Shown: positions 37,326-45,766 of the stretch, one piece after another
Position numbering within the stretch: the stretch's first letter is position 1
How the letters are laid out: every line of letters begins with the position of its first letter
Assembly (NCBI GenBank): GCA_017549205.1
Contig: JAFYVH010000015.1
Span: 26,491-90,490, forward strand
DNA length: 64,000 nt
Origin: Clostridia bacterium
GTDB lineage: Bacteria > Bacillota > Clostridia > UBA1381 > UBA9506
Reading direction: 5' to 3'
Notes under the pieces: model-generated
Told to the model about the DNA's origin: nothing
What the model saw: only the letters and a program-made list of their open reading frames with translations
Database searches by the model: none
Position numbers and translations under genes: made by a program

Positions 37326-38495
37326 ATGAACTTTCGAAACAAAAGATCAGGTGCACTTTTAACAACGCTTGTTATGGTTATTGGCATTTCGGCGCTTTTG
37401 AGCAGTTCCCAGCCGGCATTTGGCAATTCCAGCCTGCAGGATAAACTGAATCAAGCGGCGGAAAGTAAAAAACAGGCCCAGGCCAACCGCACACAATCCC
37501 AGGCAAAGCTTTCAAGCACCATGGAGCAGGTAACCAAGCTCGACAATGAGGCAGAAGTCATCAGCGCGCAGTTGGCGGAGATTGACCGCATCATTGAAGA
37601 AGCAGAAGCAAAGATTGCACAAAAAGAAGAAGAAATTGCCGAATATGAAAGACAAATTGAAGAAAATGAGGTTGCTTTTTGTGCCCGCTTGCGTGCCATG
37701 GATGAAACAAATGCCATGGGCTATGTTGACCTTTTGGTTAATTCTCAAAGCCTTTCTGATTTTGTTGCCCGCATTGAAACCATCAGAGAAATCACAGAGC
37801 ACGACCAGGGCATTATTAATGAAATGATTAGCTTAAAAGAAGGGGTAGAAGCCAGCCGTAATGAACTGGTGGCCTATCGCAACGAACAGCAGGAAGCCCG
37901 TTCTTTAGTGCAATCCAAACAAAATGAACTGAATGCAAAAATTGCTGAAAAGCAAAGCTATATCAAATCTTTAGAAAAAGACATAGCCAAATATGACAGC
38001 TTATATAAGGCTGCGGCGGCAGAAGAAGAAAGCCTTAAAAGAAGCATTGCAGGCTCATCTTCCACCGGTACAGTCGGCAGCTCCGGACGCATTACATACT
38101 CCGGCGGCGTTTTCTGCTGGCCGGCGCCCAGTTACACCTATGTTTCTTCAGAATTTGGCTATCGAATCCATCCCGTTTATGGCACAAAAAAATATCATTC
38201 CGGCATAGACCTGGCAGCGCCGGGCGGATCGCCGATTTTGGCAGCGGCTGACGGTACAGTTAAGTTTGCCGGTTGGAACGGCGGCTATGGCTATTGCATC
38301 ATTTTGGACCATGGTGGCGGCATTCAGACCCTGTACGGACATTCCAGCAAGCTGCTGGTTTCCGCCGGTCAAAAAGTTACCCGTGGACAAAAAATTGCTC
38401 TTGTGGGCACAACAGGTACCTCCACCGGTAACCATCTGCATTTTGAAGTGTTAAACAACGGAACGGCAACCAATCCGCGTCCTTACCTGCAATAG
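37326..38495 (+). CDS. EnvC-like coiled-coil murein peptidase (M23/LytM)
   Basis: 389 residues. The signal peptide ends near QPAFG (about residue 33). A long coiled coil follows (about 40-255, rich in Glu/Lys/Gln heptads), then a Gly/Ser linker and a LytM domain (about 280-385). Zinc residues are intact: His291 and Asp295 in YHSGIDLA, plus HLHFE near residue 370. The layout matches EnvC/PcsB-type hydrolases controlled by FtsEX at division. Here the ftsE and ftsX genes are not adjacent; instead the gene is flanked by two S41 proteases. It could be an active endopeptidase or an amidase activator; the intact site favours the former. Confidence 0.92.
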   Translation: MNFRNKRSGALLTTLVMVIGISALLSSSQPAFGNSSLQDKLNQAAESKKQAQANRTQSQAKLSSTMEQVTKLDNEAEVISAQLAEIDRIIEEAEAKIAQKEEEIAEYERQIEENEVAFCARLRAMDETNAMGYVDLLVNSQSLSDFVARIETIREITEHDQGIINEMISLKEGVEASRNELVAYRNEQQEARSLVQSKQNELNAKIAEKQSYIKSLEKDIAKYDSLYKAAAAEEESLKRSIAGSSSTGTVGSSGRITYSGGVFCWPAPSYTYVSSEFGYRIHPVYGTKKYHSGIDLAAPGGSPILAAADGTVKFAGWNGGYGYCIILDHGGGIQTLYGHSSKLLVSAGQKVTRGQKIALVGTTGTSTGNHLHFEVLNNGTATNPRPYLQ

Positions 38496-38520
38496 TGAAT
38501 GAAAGGAGCGTGCAGGCGTT

Positions 38521-39687
38521 TTGTACGGAAAAAAACATTTAGTCATTACAGCAATATGCACAGCCATCATAGTATGGCTTGTTAGCTCTGTCTACTTTTT
38601 GGGCTTTGGTGGCTATGATTCCGGCGACACGATTATGCGCGCCAAACGGATTATTGAAAGCGTTTATGTCAATCCCCTGACGAAAGAGCAGGAAACACAA
38701 ATGACCGACTTGGCCATTACCGGTATGGTCTATGGCTTAGGGGACCAGTACAGCCGCTATTTGAATACCGAAGACCTTGATGAATACGAGGAAACGAAAC
38801 AGGAAAACTACAAAGGCATCGGTGTCAGCGTGAACTTTAACGGCGAAGAGGGCACCATGACGGTGGTTTCGCCTTATGATGGTTCTCCTGCACAAAAGGC
38901 AGGCATTTTGCCCGGGGACATTTTGGTTCAGGTGGGCGATATTGAAGTAAACACCGAGACTTATAATTCGGTCTTGGATTACATTAAAGCAGGTGAAGAC
39001 GAAAACATCAGGCTTAAAATTCTTCGGGGTGAAGAAATGCTTGAGTTTGTCGTTCACAGAGAAGAAGTTAAGCGCCAATCGGTAACACACAAAATGTTTC
39101 ATGGTGGCGTTGGCTATATTCGTGTCTCTGAATTTATTCACAACACGACAGAGGATTTTGTAGCGGCCATTGCCGAATTACAGGAGCGCAAAATGACGGC
39201 GCTCATTATTGATTTGCGTAACAATCCCGGGGGCTATGCCGACAGCGTTCTGAAAATGACCGATTCCCTGCTGCCCAAAGGTGTTATTGCCTATCTTGAG
39301 GATAATCAGGGCAAACGGCAGTATTTTCATTCGGATGCCAAGTGTTTAGAATTGCCTATGGCAGTGCTGATTAATCAGGGAACAGCCAGCGCGTCAGAAT
39401 TGATGGCAGGCAGCCTTCAGGCACATGGTCTTGCCACCATCATTGGTGAGAAGAGTTATGGCAAGGCTGTGGGACAGGCGCTTTATCCCATAACTTCAAA
39501 AACGGCTCTTTATTTAACCAGTGCCCGCTATTTCACCCCAAAAGGTGAATGTATCGACAAGGTGGGCATCGAGCCGGATATTAAAGTTTCATTAGATGCA
39601 TCATTAATCGGACAAATTTCACTTTTAGAGCCGGAAGAAGACGCACAGCTTTTAAAGGCTCTGGAAATTTTGCAAAAGACAAACTGA
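38521..39687 (+). CDS. Membrane-anchored S41 (CtpA-type) protease
   Basis: 388 residues, TTG start (AAAGGAG about 12 nt upstream). An N-terminal membrane segment (about 8-28, ITAICTAIIVWLVSSVYFLG) works as an uncleaved anchor. A PDZ domain (about 95-180, YKGIGVSVNFNGEEG, SPAQKAGILPGD) precedes the S41 core with Ser290 in GTASASELMAG and Lys315 in SYGKAVGQ. Compared with the S41 protease two genes upstream it has no wall-binding tail. ctpA genes commonly follow envC-like genes in Firmicutes, so this copy looks like the ancestral partner. Confidence 0.94.
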   Translation: MYGKKHLVITAICTAIIVWLVSSVYFLGFGGYDSGDTIMRAKRIIESVYVNPLTKEQETQMTDLAITGMVYGLGDQYSRYLNTEDLDEYEETKQENYKGIGVSVNFNGEEGTMTVVSPYDGSPAQKAGILPGDILVQVGDIEVNTETYNSVLDYIKAGEDENIRLKILRGEEMLEFVVHREEVKRQSVTHKMFHGGVGYIRVSEFIHNTTEDFVAAIAELQERKMTALIIDLRNNPGGYADSVLKMTDSLLPKGVIAYLEDNQGKRQYFHSDAKCLELPMAVLINQGTASASELMAGSLQAHGLATIIGEKSYGKAVGQALYPITSKTALYLTSARYFTPKGECIDKVGIEPDIKVSLDASLIGQISLLEPEEDAQLLKALEILQKTN

Positions 39688-39710
39688 TTTGTTAAAAGAG
39701 AGGTATGATT

Positions 39711-40511
39711 GTGGACGAAAAAAAGAAAAGGCGACGCGTGCAAAACCCAGACAAGCCCTCTGACCAAAGAGGAGACCGCATCACCCTAGAGGGTCGGAAC
39801 TCGGTTTTTGAGGCGCTGTCAGCCGGTCGCCCCATTGATAAAATATGGATTAGTGAAACGGTTCGCCCCGGCGGCGTTCAAAAGCTGGTGGACCTAGCCC
39901 GTGAAAAACGGGTGCCGGTGCAATTTGTCAATCCCAAAAAGATTGACAGCATCAGCCAAACAGATGCCAGCCAAGGCGTCGTAGCGGTTTGTGGTGCAGC
40001 GACATATGCATCTTTAGAGGATTTGTTTCAAAAGGCAGAAGAGAGGGGTCATCAGCCCTTTATCATTCTGGCGGATGAAATTACCGATTCTCACAACTTA
40101 GGTGCCATTATCAGAAGTGCCAATGCAGCAGGGGCAGACGGCGTTATCATCCCCAAAAACCGTTCAGCCGGACTGGACGCTGTTACGGCTAAGGCTTCAG
40201 CGGGAGCTGTTCATTACACATCCGTGGTGCGTGTCACCAATATGGCACAAACGGCCAAAGAGTTAAAAGAGAGAGGCTTGTGGCTGGTGGGTGCCGACAT
40301 GAGCGGCGAAAAAGTCCTTTATGAAAGTGACATGACAGGTCCTATTGCTTTGGTTGTAGGTTCGGAGGGAAAAGGCATTTCCCGTCTTTTAAAAGAACAT
40401 TGCGATTTCATGGTTCGAATCCCCATGCTGGGTGAAACCGAGTCACTCAATGTATCCGTTGCGGCAGCGGTGATGATGTATGAAATTGTGAGACAAAGAA
40501 GTCAAAAATGA
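39711..40511 (+). CDS. rlmB: 23S rRNA (guanosine-2'-O-)-methyltransferase RlmB (SpoU/TrmH family)
   Basis: About 266 residues. The N-terminal L30e-like RNA-binding domain (LEGRNSVFEALSAGRPIDKI) is followed by the knotted SpoU methyltransferase domain with motif 1 DEITDSHNLGAIIRSANAAG, motif 2 LVVGSEGKGIS and motif 3 IPMLGETESLNVSVAAA. It methylates G2251 of 23S rRNA in E. coli; the exact site here is inferred. GTG 39711 is preferred, with GAGAGG 7 nt before it; the ATG at 39705 is too close to that site. Confidence 0.93.
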   Translation: MDEKKKRRRVQNPDKPSDQRGDRITLEGRNSVFEALSAGRPIDKIWISETVRPGGVQKLVDLAREKRVPVQFVNPKKIDSISQTDASQGVVAVCGAATYASLEDLFQKAEERGHQPFIILADEITDSHNLGAIIRSANAAGADGVIIPKNRSAGLDAVTAKASAGAVHYTSVVRVTNMAQTAKELKERGLWLVGADMSGEKVLYESDMTGPIALVVGSEGKGISRLLKEHCDFMVRIPMLGETESLNVSVAAAVMMYEIVRQRSQK

Positions 40512-40551
40512 AGTTAAGTATAATTTTTTATGTTACAGGAGGAAAAACAAA

Positions 40552-41511
40552 ATGTATGTAGGTATTGATTTAGGTGGTATTAACATTGCAATTGGATTGG
40601 TGGATGACGACTATAATATTATAGCTAAAGGCTCTGTCCCCACAGGCAGAGAGCGTGAATTTTCTGAAATTATGGCCGATGCAGCCGCCCTTATTAATCG
40701 TCTTTTGGATGAGTCAGGCAAAACGGCAGCTGACATTAAGTGCATCGGTATGGGTTCGCCCGGTGTACCCGATGTTGAAAACAGAACTATTATTGCGGCA
40801 AGCTCCTTCCCGAAGATTCATCATTCCAGTGCGCAGGATGAATTACATAAATATTTCCCAGGCGTGCCTGTTTTTGTAGAAAACGATGCCAATGCAGCAG
40901 CCTATGGCGAAAAGTTGGCCGGTGCAGCTAAAGGTATTGACAATGTGGTAGTGGTAACTTTAGGTACCGGTGTTGGTGGCGGCGTTATCATTGATAAAAA
41001 GATTTATGCAGGCTTTAACCATGGCGGCAGTGAAATTGGACACATGGTGCTGAATTTCAATGGTCCCCAGTGTCCCTGCGGACGCAAGGGCTGCTTTGAA
41101 GTGTATGCTTCCGCTACAGCTCTTATCAGACAGACAAAAGATATGATTGCGTCTTATCCCGACAGCATCATTCACGAAATGATTGACCATGACCCTGATA
41201 AAATCAACGGCAAAACAGCCTTTGATGCAGCAAAACTCGGCGACCGTGCCGGTGAAAAGACTGTGGCTAAGTTTATTGAATATTTAGGCATTGGTGTGCT
41301 TAACATTATTAATGTACTTCAGCCGGAGGCTATTGTTATCGGTGGTGGCATTTGCAAAGAGGGTAAATACCTTTTAGATCGCTTGAATGAATTTATCACA
41401 CCCTATTTTTACACCGATCAGATTCCCTTTGCCAAGTTAATGACAGCAACCCTGGGTAATGATGCAGGCATTATTGGTGCTGCAATGCTGTGGCAACAGC
41501 AGGAAGCATAA
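40552..41511 (+). CDS. ROK family glucokinase-like sugar kinase
   Basis: 319 residues. Contains the ATP phosphate loop GIDLGGINIAIGLVD (usually GGTxxK; here the Thr is Ile), NDANAAAYGE with the catalytic Asp, GTGVGGGVIID and the ROK zinc motif CPCGRKGCFEVYAS. The most likely role is phosphorylation of glucose or a related hexose, feeding glycolysis. Most ROK kinases read GGTKI/GGTNI at the first motif; GGINI is an uncommon variant at a phosphate-contacting residue. There is no DNA-binding domain, so it is not a ROK repressor. The ribosome site AGGAGG lies at the usual distance. Confidence 0.88.
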   Translation: MYVGIDLGGINIAIGLVDDDYNIIAKGSVPTGREREFSEIMADAAALINRLLDESGKTAADIKCIGMGSPGVPDVENRTIIAASSFPKIHHSSAQDELHKYFPGVPVFVENDANAAAYGEKLAGAAKGIDNVVVVTLGTGVGGGVIIDKKIYAGFNHGGSEIGHMVLNFNGPQCPCGRKGCFEVYASATALIRQTKDMIASYPDSIIHEMIDHDPDKINGKTAFDAAKLGDRAGEKTVAKFIEYLGIGVLNIINVLQPEAIVIGGGICKEGKYLLDRLNEFITPYFYTDQIPFAKLMTATLGNDAGIIGAAMLWQQQEA

Positions 41512-41707
41512 GATAATTTTGCTATCTTTTGTCAAATTGCCCAAATATTGATTCGTTTTTATATAATTTTTGATAAAAATTTATTTTGCCCCTTTCTTTT
41601 TATCAAAAGTTATGGTATACTAATATGGTCTATTGTACAGCATATAACCTAACAAAAAGAAAAACTGCTTGACACATTATGTTAAGACAGCAGGAGGTTC
41701 TGGATTC

Positions 41708-43567
41708 ATGCATATTCTGGGCCGGTTTAAAAAATACATACTCGCAATCGTAGACGCCATTATGGTTGCACTGGCATATGGCGGGGCCTATATTTTCTTA
41801 GACATTCCCGTCGTTTGGTCATCAGCGTTGGTCATGCTTTATATTTCAGTCGTGACCTATCTGCTTGTGTTTTTGCTGTTTGGTGTTTATAATCACATGA
41901 TTTCTTTTGCAAGTGCAAGAGAGTATATTATTTGTTTTTTTGCCTGTGTGGTTTCCAGTTTGTTGTGCTGCGCAGAGCGGACAGTGTTTCGCTTTTTCGG
42001 ACCAAATCGCCAGCTTTTGTTGGCAGGGGTTTTAACGGGTGTGCTTTGTATTGGTGTTCGCGTTTTGTGGCGGGTTGTTATTAAATTGCCCTTTGCCAGA
42101 AAACACATGGATGTGTCCGGCTATAAGCGTCTTTTAATTGTGGGTGCAGGTGATGCCGGTCACATGATTATCAGAGAGTTGATAGCGTCACCAAACATTC
42201 CTTATAAAGTTATAGGTCTGATTGATGATGACCAAAGCAAAATAGGTTGTCGCATCTACGGCATTAAGGTGCTGGGCGACCGCCATGCAATCCCGCAGAT
42301 TTGCAAAGCGAAACGGGTTGACACGCTGTTGTTTGCCATTCCCACGGCAGATGGTGAGGCTCGTCGTGAAATTTTGGATATTTGCAACAGAACAAATTGT
42401 CAGGTTCATGTACTTCCCGGTATCAACGAGATGATTTCCGGCAAGCCCATTGTAGAGCACATGCGCAAGGTCAGTGTTTGCGATTTGTTATCCCGTGACC
42501 CTGTCCGTCTTAATAATGAAGCCATTGGCGAACTGGTGAAGGGCAAGGTTGTGCTGGTAACCGGTGGCGGTGGTTCCATTGGTTCAGAGCTTTGCCGACA
42601 GATTGCAAGATATCAGCCCGGCAAGCTACTCATTTTAGATATTTATGAAAACAATGCATATGACATCCAGCAAGAGCTCAAGGTACTATATCCGGATTTA
42701 CAGCAACGGGTTCTGATTGCCAGCGTTAGAGACCGGGAGCGGTTGGAGGAAATTTTTGAAGCCCACAAGCCGTCTTTGGTATTTCATGCGGCAGCCCATA
42801 AGCATGTGCCGTTGATGGAAAGTGACCCGAGAGAAGCCATTAAAAATAACATCTTTGGTACGCTCAATGTGGCAGAATGTGCTGACCGGCACGGTGTTAA
42901 AAAGTTTATTCTGATTTCCACTGATAAAGCGGTTAATCCCACCAATGTGATGGGTGCAACCAAGCGCTACTGCGAGATGATTATTCAGGATTTGAACACC
43001 CGAAGCAAAACAGAGTTTGTTGCGGTTCGTTTTGGTAATGTATTAGGCAGCAACGGCTCAGTCATTCCCCTGTTCCAGCGGCAAATTGCATCGGGCGGTC
43101 CCGTCACCGTAACACACAAAGAGATTACCCGGTTTTTTATGACCATTCCCGAAGCAGCGCAGCTCGTTATGCAGGCAGCTTCTTATGCGGCCGGTGGTGA
43201 AATTTTTGTGCTGGACATGGGCGAGCCAGTCAAAATTTATGATTTAGCAGTTAATTTAATTAAGCTCTCCGGCTACAAACCGGGGCGTGATATTGAAATT
43301 AAAATAACGGGCTTGCGTCCGGGCGAAAAGCTCTATGAAGAGCTGATGATGGAAGAAGAAGGCTTGGTGGCAACGCAAAACGAAAAGATTTTTATCACAC
43401 AGCCTTTTGCCATCGATTCTGCCACCGTGCAGGAGGGTCTTGCAAAGCTTGAAAAGGCATTTACTGAGACCGACAATTATGCTGTTAAAAAGGTGCTTGG
43501 TGAGTTGGTTACAACCTATTCCATCGACCAACCAAAAGAAGCAGCAGATGAGGATGTAATGGCATAA
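41708..43567 (+). CDS. CapD/PglF-like UDP-sugar 4,6-dehydratase/epimerase
   Basis: About 619 residues. Four N-terminal membrane helices (about 1-110) precede a CoA-binding-like Rossmann region (LLIVGAGDAGHMIIREL). The second, catalytic NAD-binding SDR domain begins VVLVTGGGGSIGSELCRQI (about 285). The active site reads LISTDKAVNPTNVMGATKR, where Met replaces Tyr as in FlaA1/PglF dehydratases. These enzymes usually convert UDP-GlcNAc to a 4-keto-6-deoxy sugar for surface glycans. AGGAGG lies 10 nt before ATG 41708. It heads a cluster with SLH surface proteins, suggesting a role in wall-polymer or S-layer glycan synthesis. Confidence 0.92.
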   Translation: MHILGRFKKYILAIVDAIMVALAYGGAYIFLDIPVVWSSALVMLYISVVTYLLVFLLFGVYNHMISFASAREYIICFFACVVSSLLCCAERTVFRFFGPNRQLLLAGVLTGVLCIGVRVLWRVVIKLPFARKHMDVSGYKRLLIVGAGDAGHMIIRELIASPNIPYKVIGLIDDDQSKIGCRIYGIKVLGDRHAIPQICKAKRVDTLLFAIPTADGEARREILDICNRTNCQVHVLPGINEMISGKPIVEHMRKVSVCDLLSRDPVRLNNEAIGELVKGKVVLVTGGGGSIGSELCRQIARYQPGKLLILDIYENNAYDIQQELKVLYPDLQQRVLIASVRDRERLEEIFEAHKPSLVFHAAAHKHVPLMESDPREAIKNNIFGTLNVAECADRHGVKKFILISTDKAVNPTNVMGATKRYCEMIIQDLNTRSKTEFVAVRFGNVLGSNGSVIPLFQRQIASGGPVTVTHKEITRFFMTIPEAAQLVMQAASYAAGGEIFVLDMGEPVKIYDLAVNLIKLSGYKPGRDIEIKITGLRPGEKLYEELMMEEEGLVATQNEKIFITQPFAIDSATVQEGLAKLEKAFTETDNYAVKKVLGELVTTYSIDQPKEAADEDVMA

Positions 43568-43592
43568 GCATAGGCCTTGTTTAGGAGGCAAA

Positions 43593-44111
43593 ATGGAAAA
43601 GAAACCAAAAAAGAAATGGATTATTTTAGGTATTGTTTTAGCAATTTTATTGCTATTGGCAGTGGTGGGATATTGTCTGGTTAATATAGCATTTTCAATT
43701 TTTACAGATTCGTTTTACGATGCTGTGGCACCAAGTGAAATGCCGAAAGTGGTGACAGAAATCCTTACCCCAGAAGAGGAAACACCCGATATGCCTGCAG
43801 ATGAAAAAACAGACACGGCGCCGGAAACGTCCGGGCAAAAAAACAAAACAGGCGGGGGTGTTCTGCTCTCGGCAAAAACCATTAAAGAGCTTGAGAAAAA
43901 GGTTGCCTTTAGTGATAAAATGGCAGTATTAAATATTTTAAGCACCGGACTTTCCGGGGCAGATTATCGGGCGCTGATTGGTATGCTCAATAATGGTGTT
44001 ACCAGTGGAGAGGTATCAAAAGCCTATCAGATTATAAAGGAAAACTTATCTCGACCAGATAAGGATAAAATCATGGACTATTATTATAAATATTCACACT
44101 TAATTCAATGA
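43593..44111 (+). CDS. Membrane-anchored protein of unknown function in SLH cluster
   Basis: 172 residues. A lysine-rich head is followed by one membrane helix (about 9-37). The outside part has an acidic Pro/Thr/Glu-rich linker (about 55-90) and a compact C-terminal helical segment (about 93-172, LSAKTIKELEKKVAFSDKMA, GLSGADYRALIGMLNNGV). I do not recognise the family. It is 25 bp after the CapD-like gene and 22 bp before the first SLH gene, so it is probably co-expressed with both and located at the outer membrane face. Confidence 0.75.
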   Translation: MEKKPKKKWIILGIVLAILLLLAVVGYCLVNIAFSIFTDSFYDAVAPSEMPKVVTEILTPEEETPDMPADEKTDTAPETSGQKNKTGGGVLLSAKTIKELEKKVAFSDKMAVLNILSTGLSGADYRALIGMLNNGVTSGEVSKAYQIIKENLSRPDKDKIMDYYYKYSHLIQ

Positions 44112-44133
44112 AAAAGAAAGGACGAGTGTTAAA

Positions 44134-45675
44134 ATGAAAAAATTAGTAAGCGTAGTTCTGGTTTTGGCAATGTCTACTACATTCCTGTTTGCAATGCCCT
44201 GTGCAGCTGCAGGTGTAAGTTTTACAAGCGCTGACATTGGCACCATGATCAACCTGATTGGCGACAATATGCCGGAAACACAAGCAAGAAGAAGTGAAGT
44301 TTTTGGCGTTATGAGCTTGTATATGAGCACAGATGCCGGTATGCAAACTTTAATTGATACCGTTGAAGCCTTGTCAGACCCCGGCTATGTGATGCCGGAA
44401 AATTTAGTGTCGATTGTGAATCGCTTAAACGCCTCTTTGGGTGGTGACGGTCTTGCAGCATATGGCGACAAACTTTTGTTTGTTTTAGATGTCATTAAAG
44501 CCATTCCTGAGGACAACAGAGAGGACGCCATCAATGCATTTATTGCGGCACAAGATGCAGCTGACCTGGGTTCTTCTTTTGCAGACGAAAGCAAAGTAGA
44601 CGCCAATGCTGCTTTCCAAGCTGCTTTACATTCTGTTTATGAAGCATTTGTAAGCAACGAAGGTGACTCCAATCTGGAATCTCATGGCGTTGGTCCTAAC
44701 ACAATTCTGCGTCTGGTTTTGGCTCTGCAGGGTCAGATGATGCTGACAGATGCTGCAAATGGCACAGAAGATTTTGCATTAAAAACCATTGACAGCACCT
44801 TTGCAACACGCCTCAGTGCCAATGTAAGTGAACATTTCACAAACATTAACGGTAAAACAGATTTAAGCGGTACAAACATTGTTAAGGCTATCATTAATGC
44901 AGTTAACAGTGCCACAAATGACACAATCAAGGCGAACATGAAGACTGTTTTGGGCAGCTCAGAGGTTGAACTTTACACAAGATATGTAGCACCTTCAAGC
45001 CCGTCAGGTGGTTCAAGCAGTTCAAGCGGCAACGGTCGTCCTAATACAGAGAGCGATAAAGCCAACATGTCCACAACTGTTAAAAACTGGACAGAACCGG
45101 CAGCACCTCCCGCTGCAGGCAACGCTTATGTATATACAGATACAGCGAACCACTGGGCTAAAGATTACATCGGTGCCCTCTCAGAACGTGGCATCTTCAA
45201 AGGCTATGAAGATGGTTCCTTTAAGCCAGATTTAGGCATCACCCGTGAAGAAATTGCAGTTGCTTTGACACGCGCTATGTACATGGAAAAAGCGGCTGAA
45301 AAAGCAAAGGCTAACGACTTCACCGATGTAGATAAAATTGCTGCATGGGCAAAAGGCTCCGTTAACCTGACTGTAAATGCCGGTGTATTCAAAGGCTATG
45401 ATGATGGTTCCTTCAAACCGCAAAAAACTATTATCAGAGAAGAAATGGTTGCTGTTATCATTAGAATGTTCAGCACCAACATCAGCACCACTAAGCTGAC
45501 TTACACCGATACACATACAATTGGTGATTGGGCTAAGGGTTATGTAGAAAAAGCATCTACACTCTCCATCGTTGTCGGCTATCCTGATGGCTCCTTCCAG
45601 CCGAAGAACAACATCACCAGAGCAGAAGCGGCTAAGATTCTGTACAACTTCATGCACTATGCCGGTCTTCTCTAA
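44134..45675 (+). CDS. S-layer homology (SLH) domain surface protein 1
   Basis: 513 residues. A signal peptide (cleavage near PCAAA, about residue 25) is followed by an all-alpha N-terminal domain of about 265 residues with no family I recognise. A Ser/Gly/Pro linker (about 288-330) leads to three C-terminal SLH repeats (about 331-385, 394-447, 455-510). Each SLH repeat shows the FKGYEDGSFKP-type core; the ITRAE-type motif reads ITREE, IIREE and ITRAE. SLH domains bind pyruvylated secondary wall polymer, so the helical domain should be displayed on the surface. There is no terminator before it; one follows the stop. Confidence 0.93.
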   Translation: MKKLVSVVLVLAMSTTFLFAMPCAAAGVSFTSADIGTMINLIGDNMPETQARRSEVFGVMSLYMSTDAGMQTLIDTVEALSDPGYVMPENLVSIVNRLNASLGGDGLAAYGDKLLFVLDVIKAIPEDNREDAINAFIAAQDAADLGSSFADESKVDANAAFQAALHSVYEAFVSNEGDSNLESHGVGPNTILRLVLALQGQMMLTDAANGTEDFALKTIDSTFATRLSANVSEHFTNINGKTDLSGTNIVKAIINAVNSATNDTIKANMKTVLGSSEVELYTRYVAPSSPSGGSSSSSGNGRPNTESDKANMSTTVKNWTEPAAPPAAGNAYVYTDTANHWAKDYIGALSERGIFKGYEDGSFKPDLGITREEIAVALTRAMYMEKAAEKAKANDFTDVDKIAAWAKGSVNLTVNAGVFKGYDDGSFKPQKTIIREEMVAVIIRMFSTNISTTKLTYTDTHTIGDWAKGYVEKASTLSIVVGYPDGSFQPKNNITRAEAAKILYNFMHYAGLL

Positions 45676-45693
45676 GTTTACGATTTGATTTTG

Positions 45694-45723
45694 ACAGCGG
45701 GGGCAAACGGCTCCCGCTGTTTT
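45694..45723 (+). terminator. Terminator between the two SLH genes
   Basis: ACAGCGGGGGC (45694-45704) pairs with GCTCCCGCTGT (45710-45720; one G-U pair) around a 5-nt loop, followed by TTT. It may attenuate read-through into the second SLH gene. Confidence 0.7.
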
Positions 45724-45766
45724 CTGTTCATTCAGACTTTTATCCTGTTCCAAGGAGGAAAACAAG

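Noticed and set aside
41669..41707. N-terminal extension of the CapD-like protein from a TTG codon
   Set aside because: The TTG belongs to a TTGACA string without ribosome site; AGGAGG before ATG 41708 supports the shorter start.
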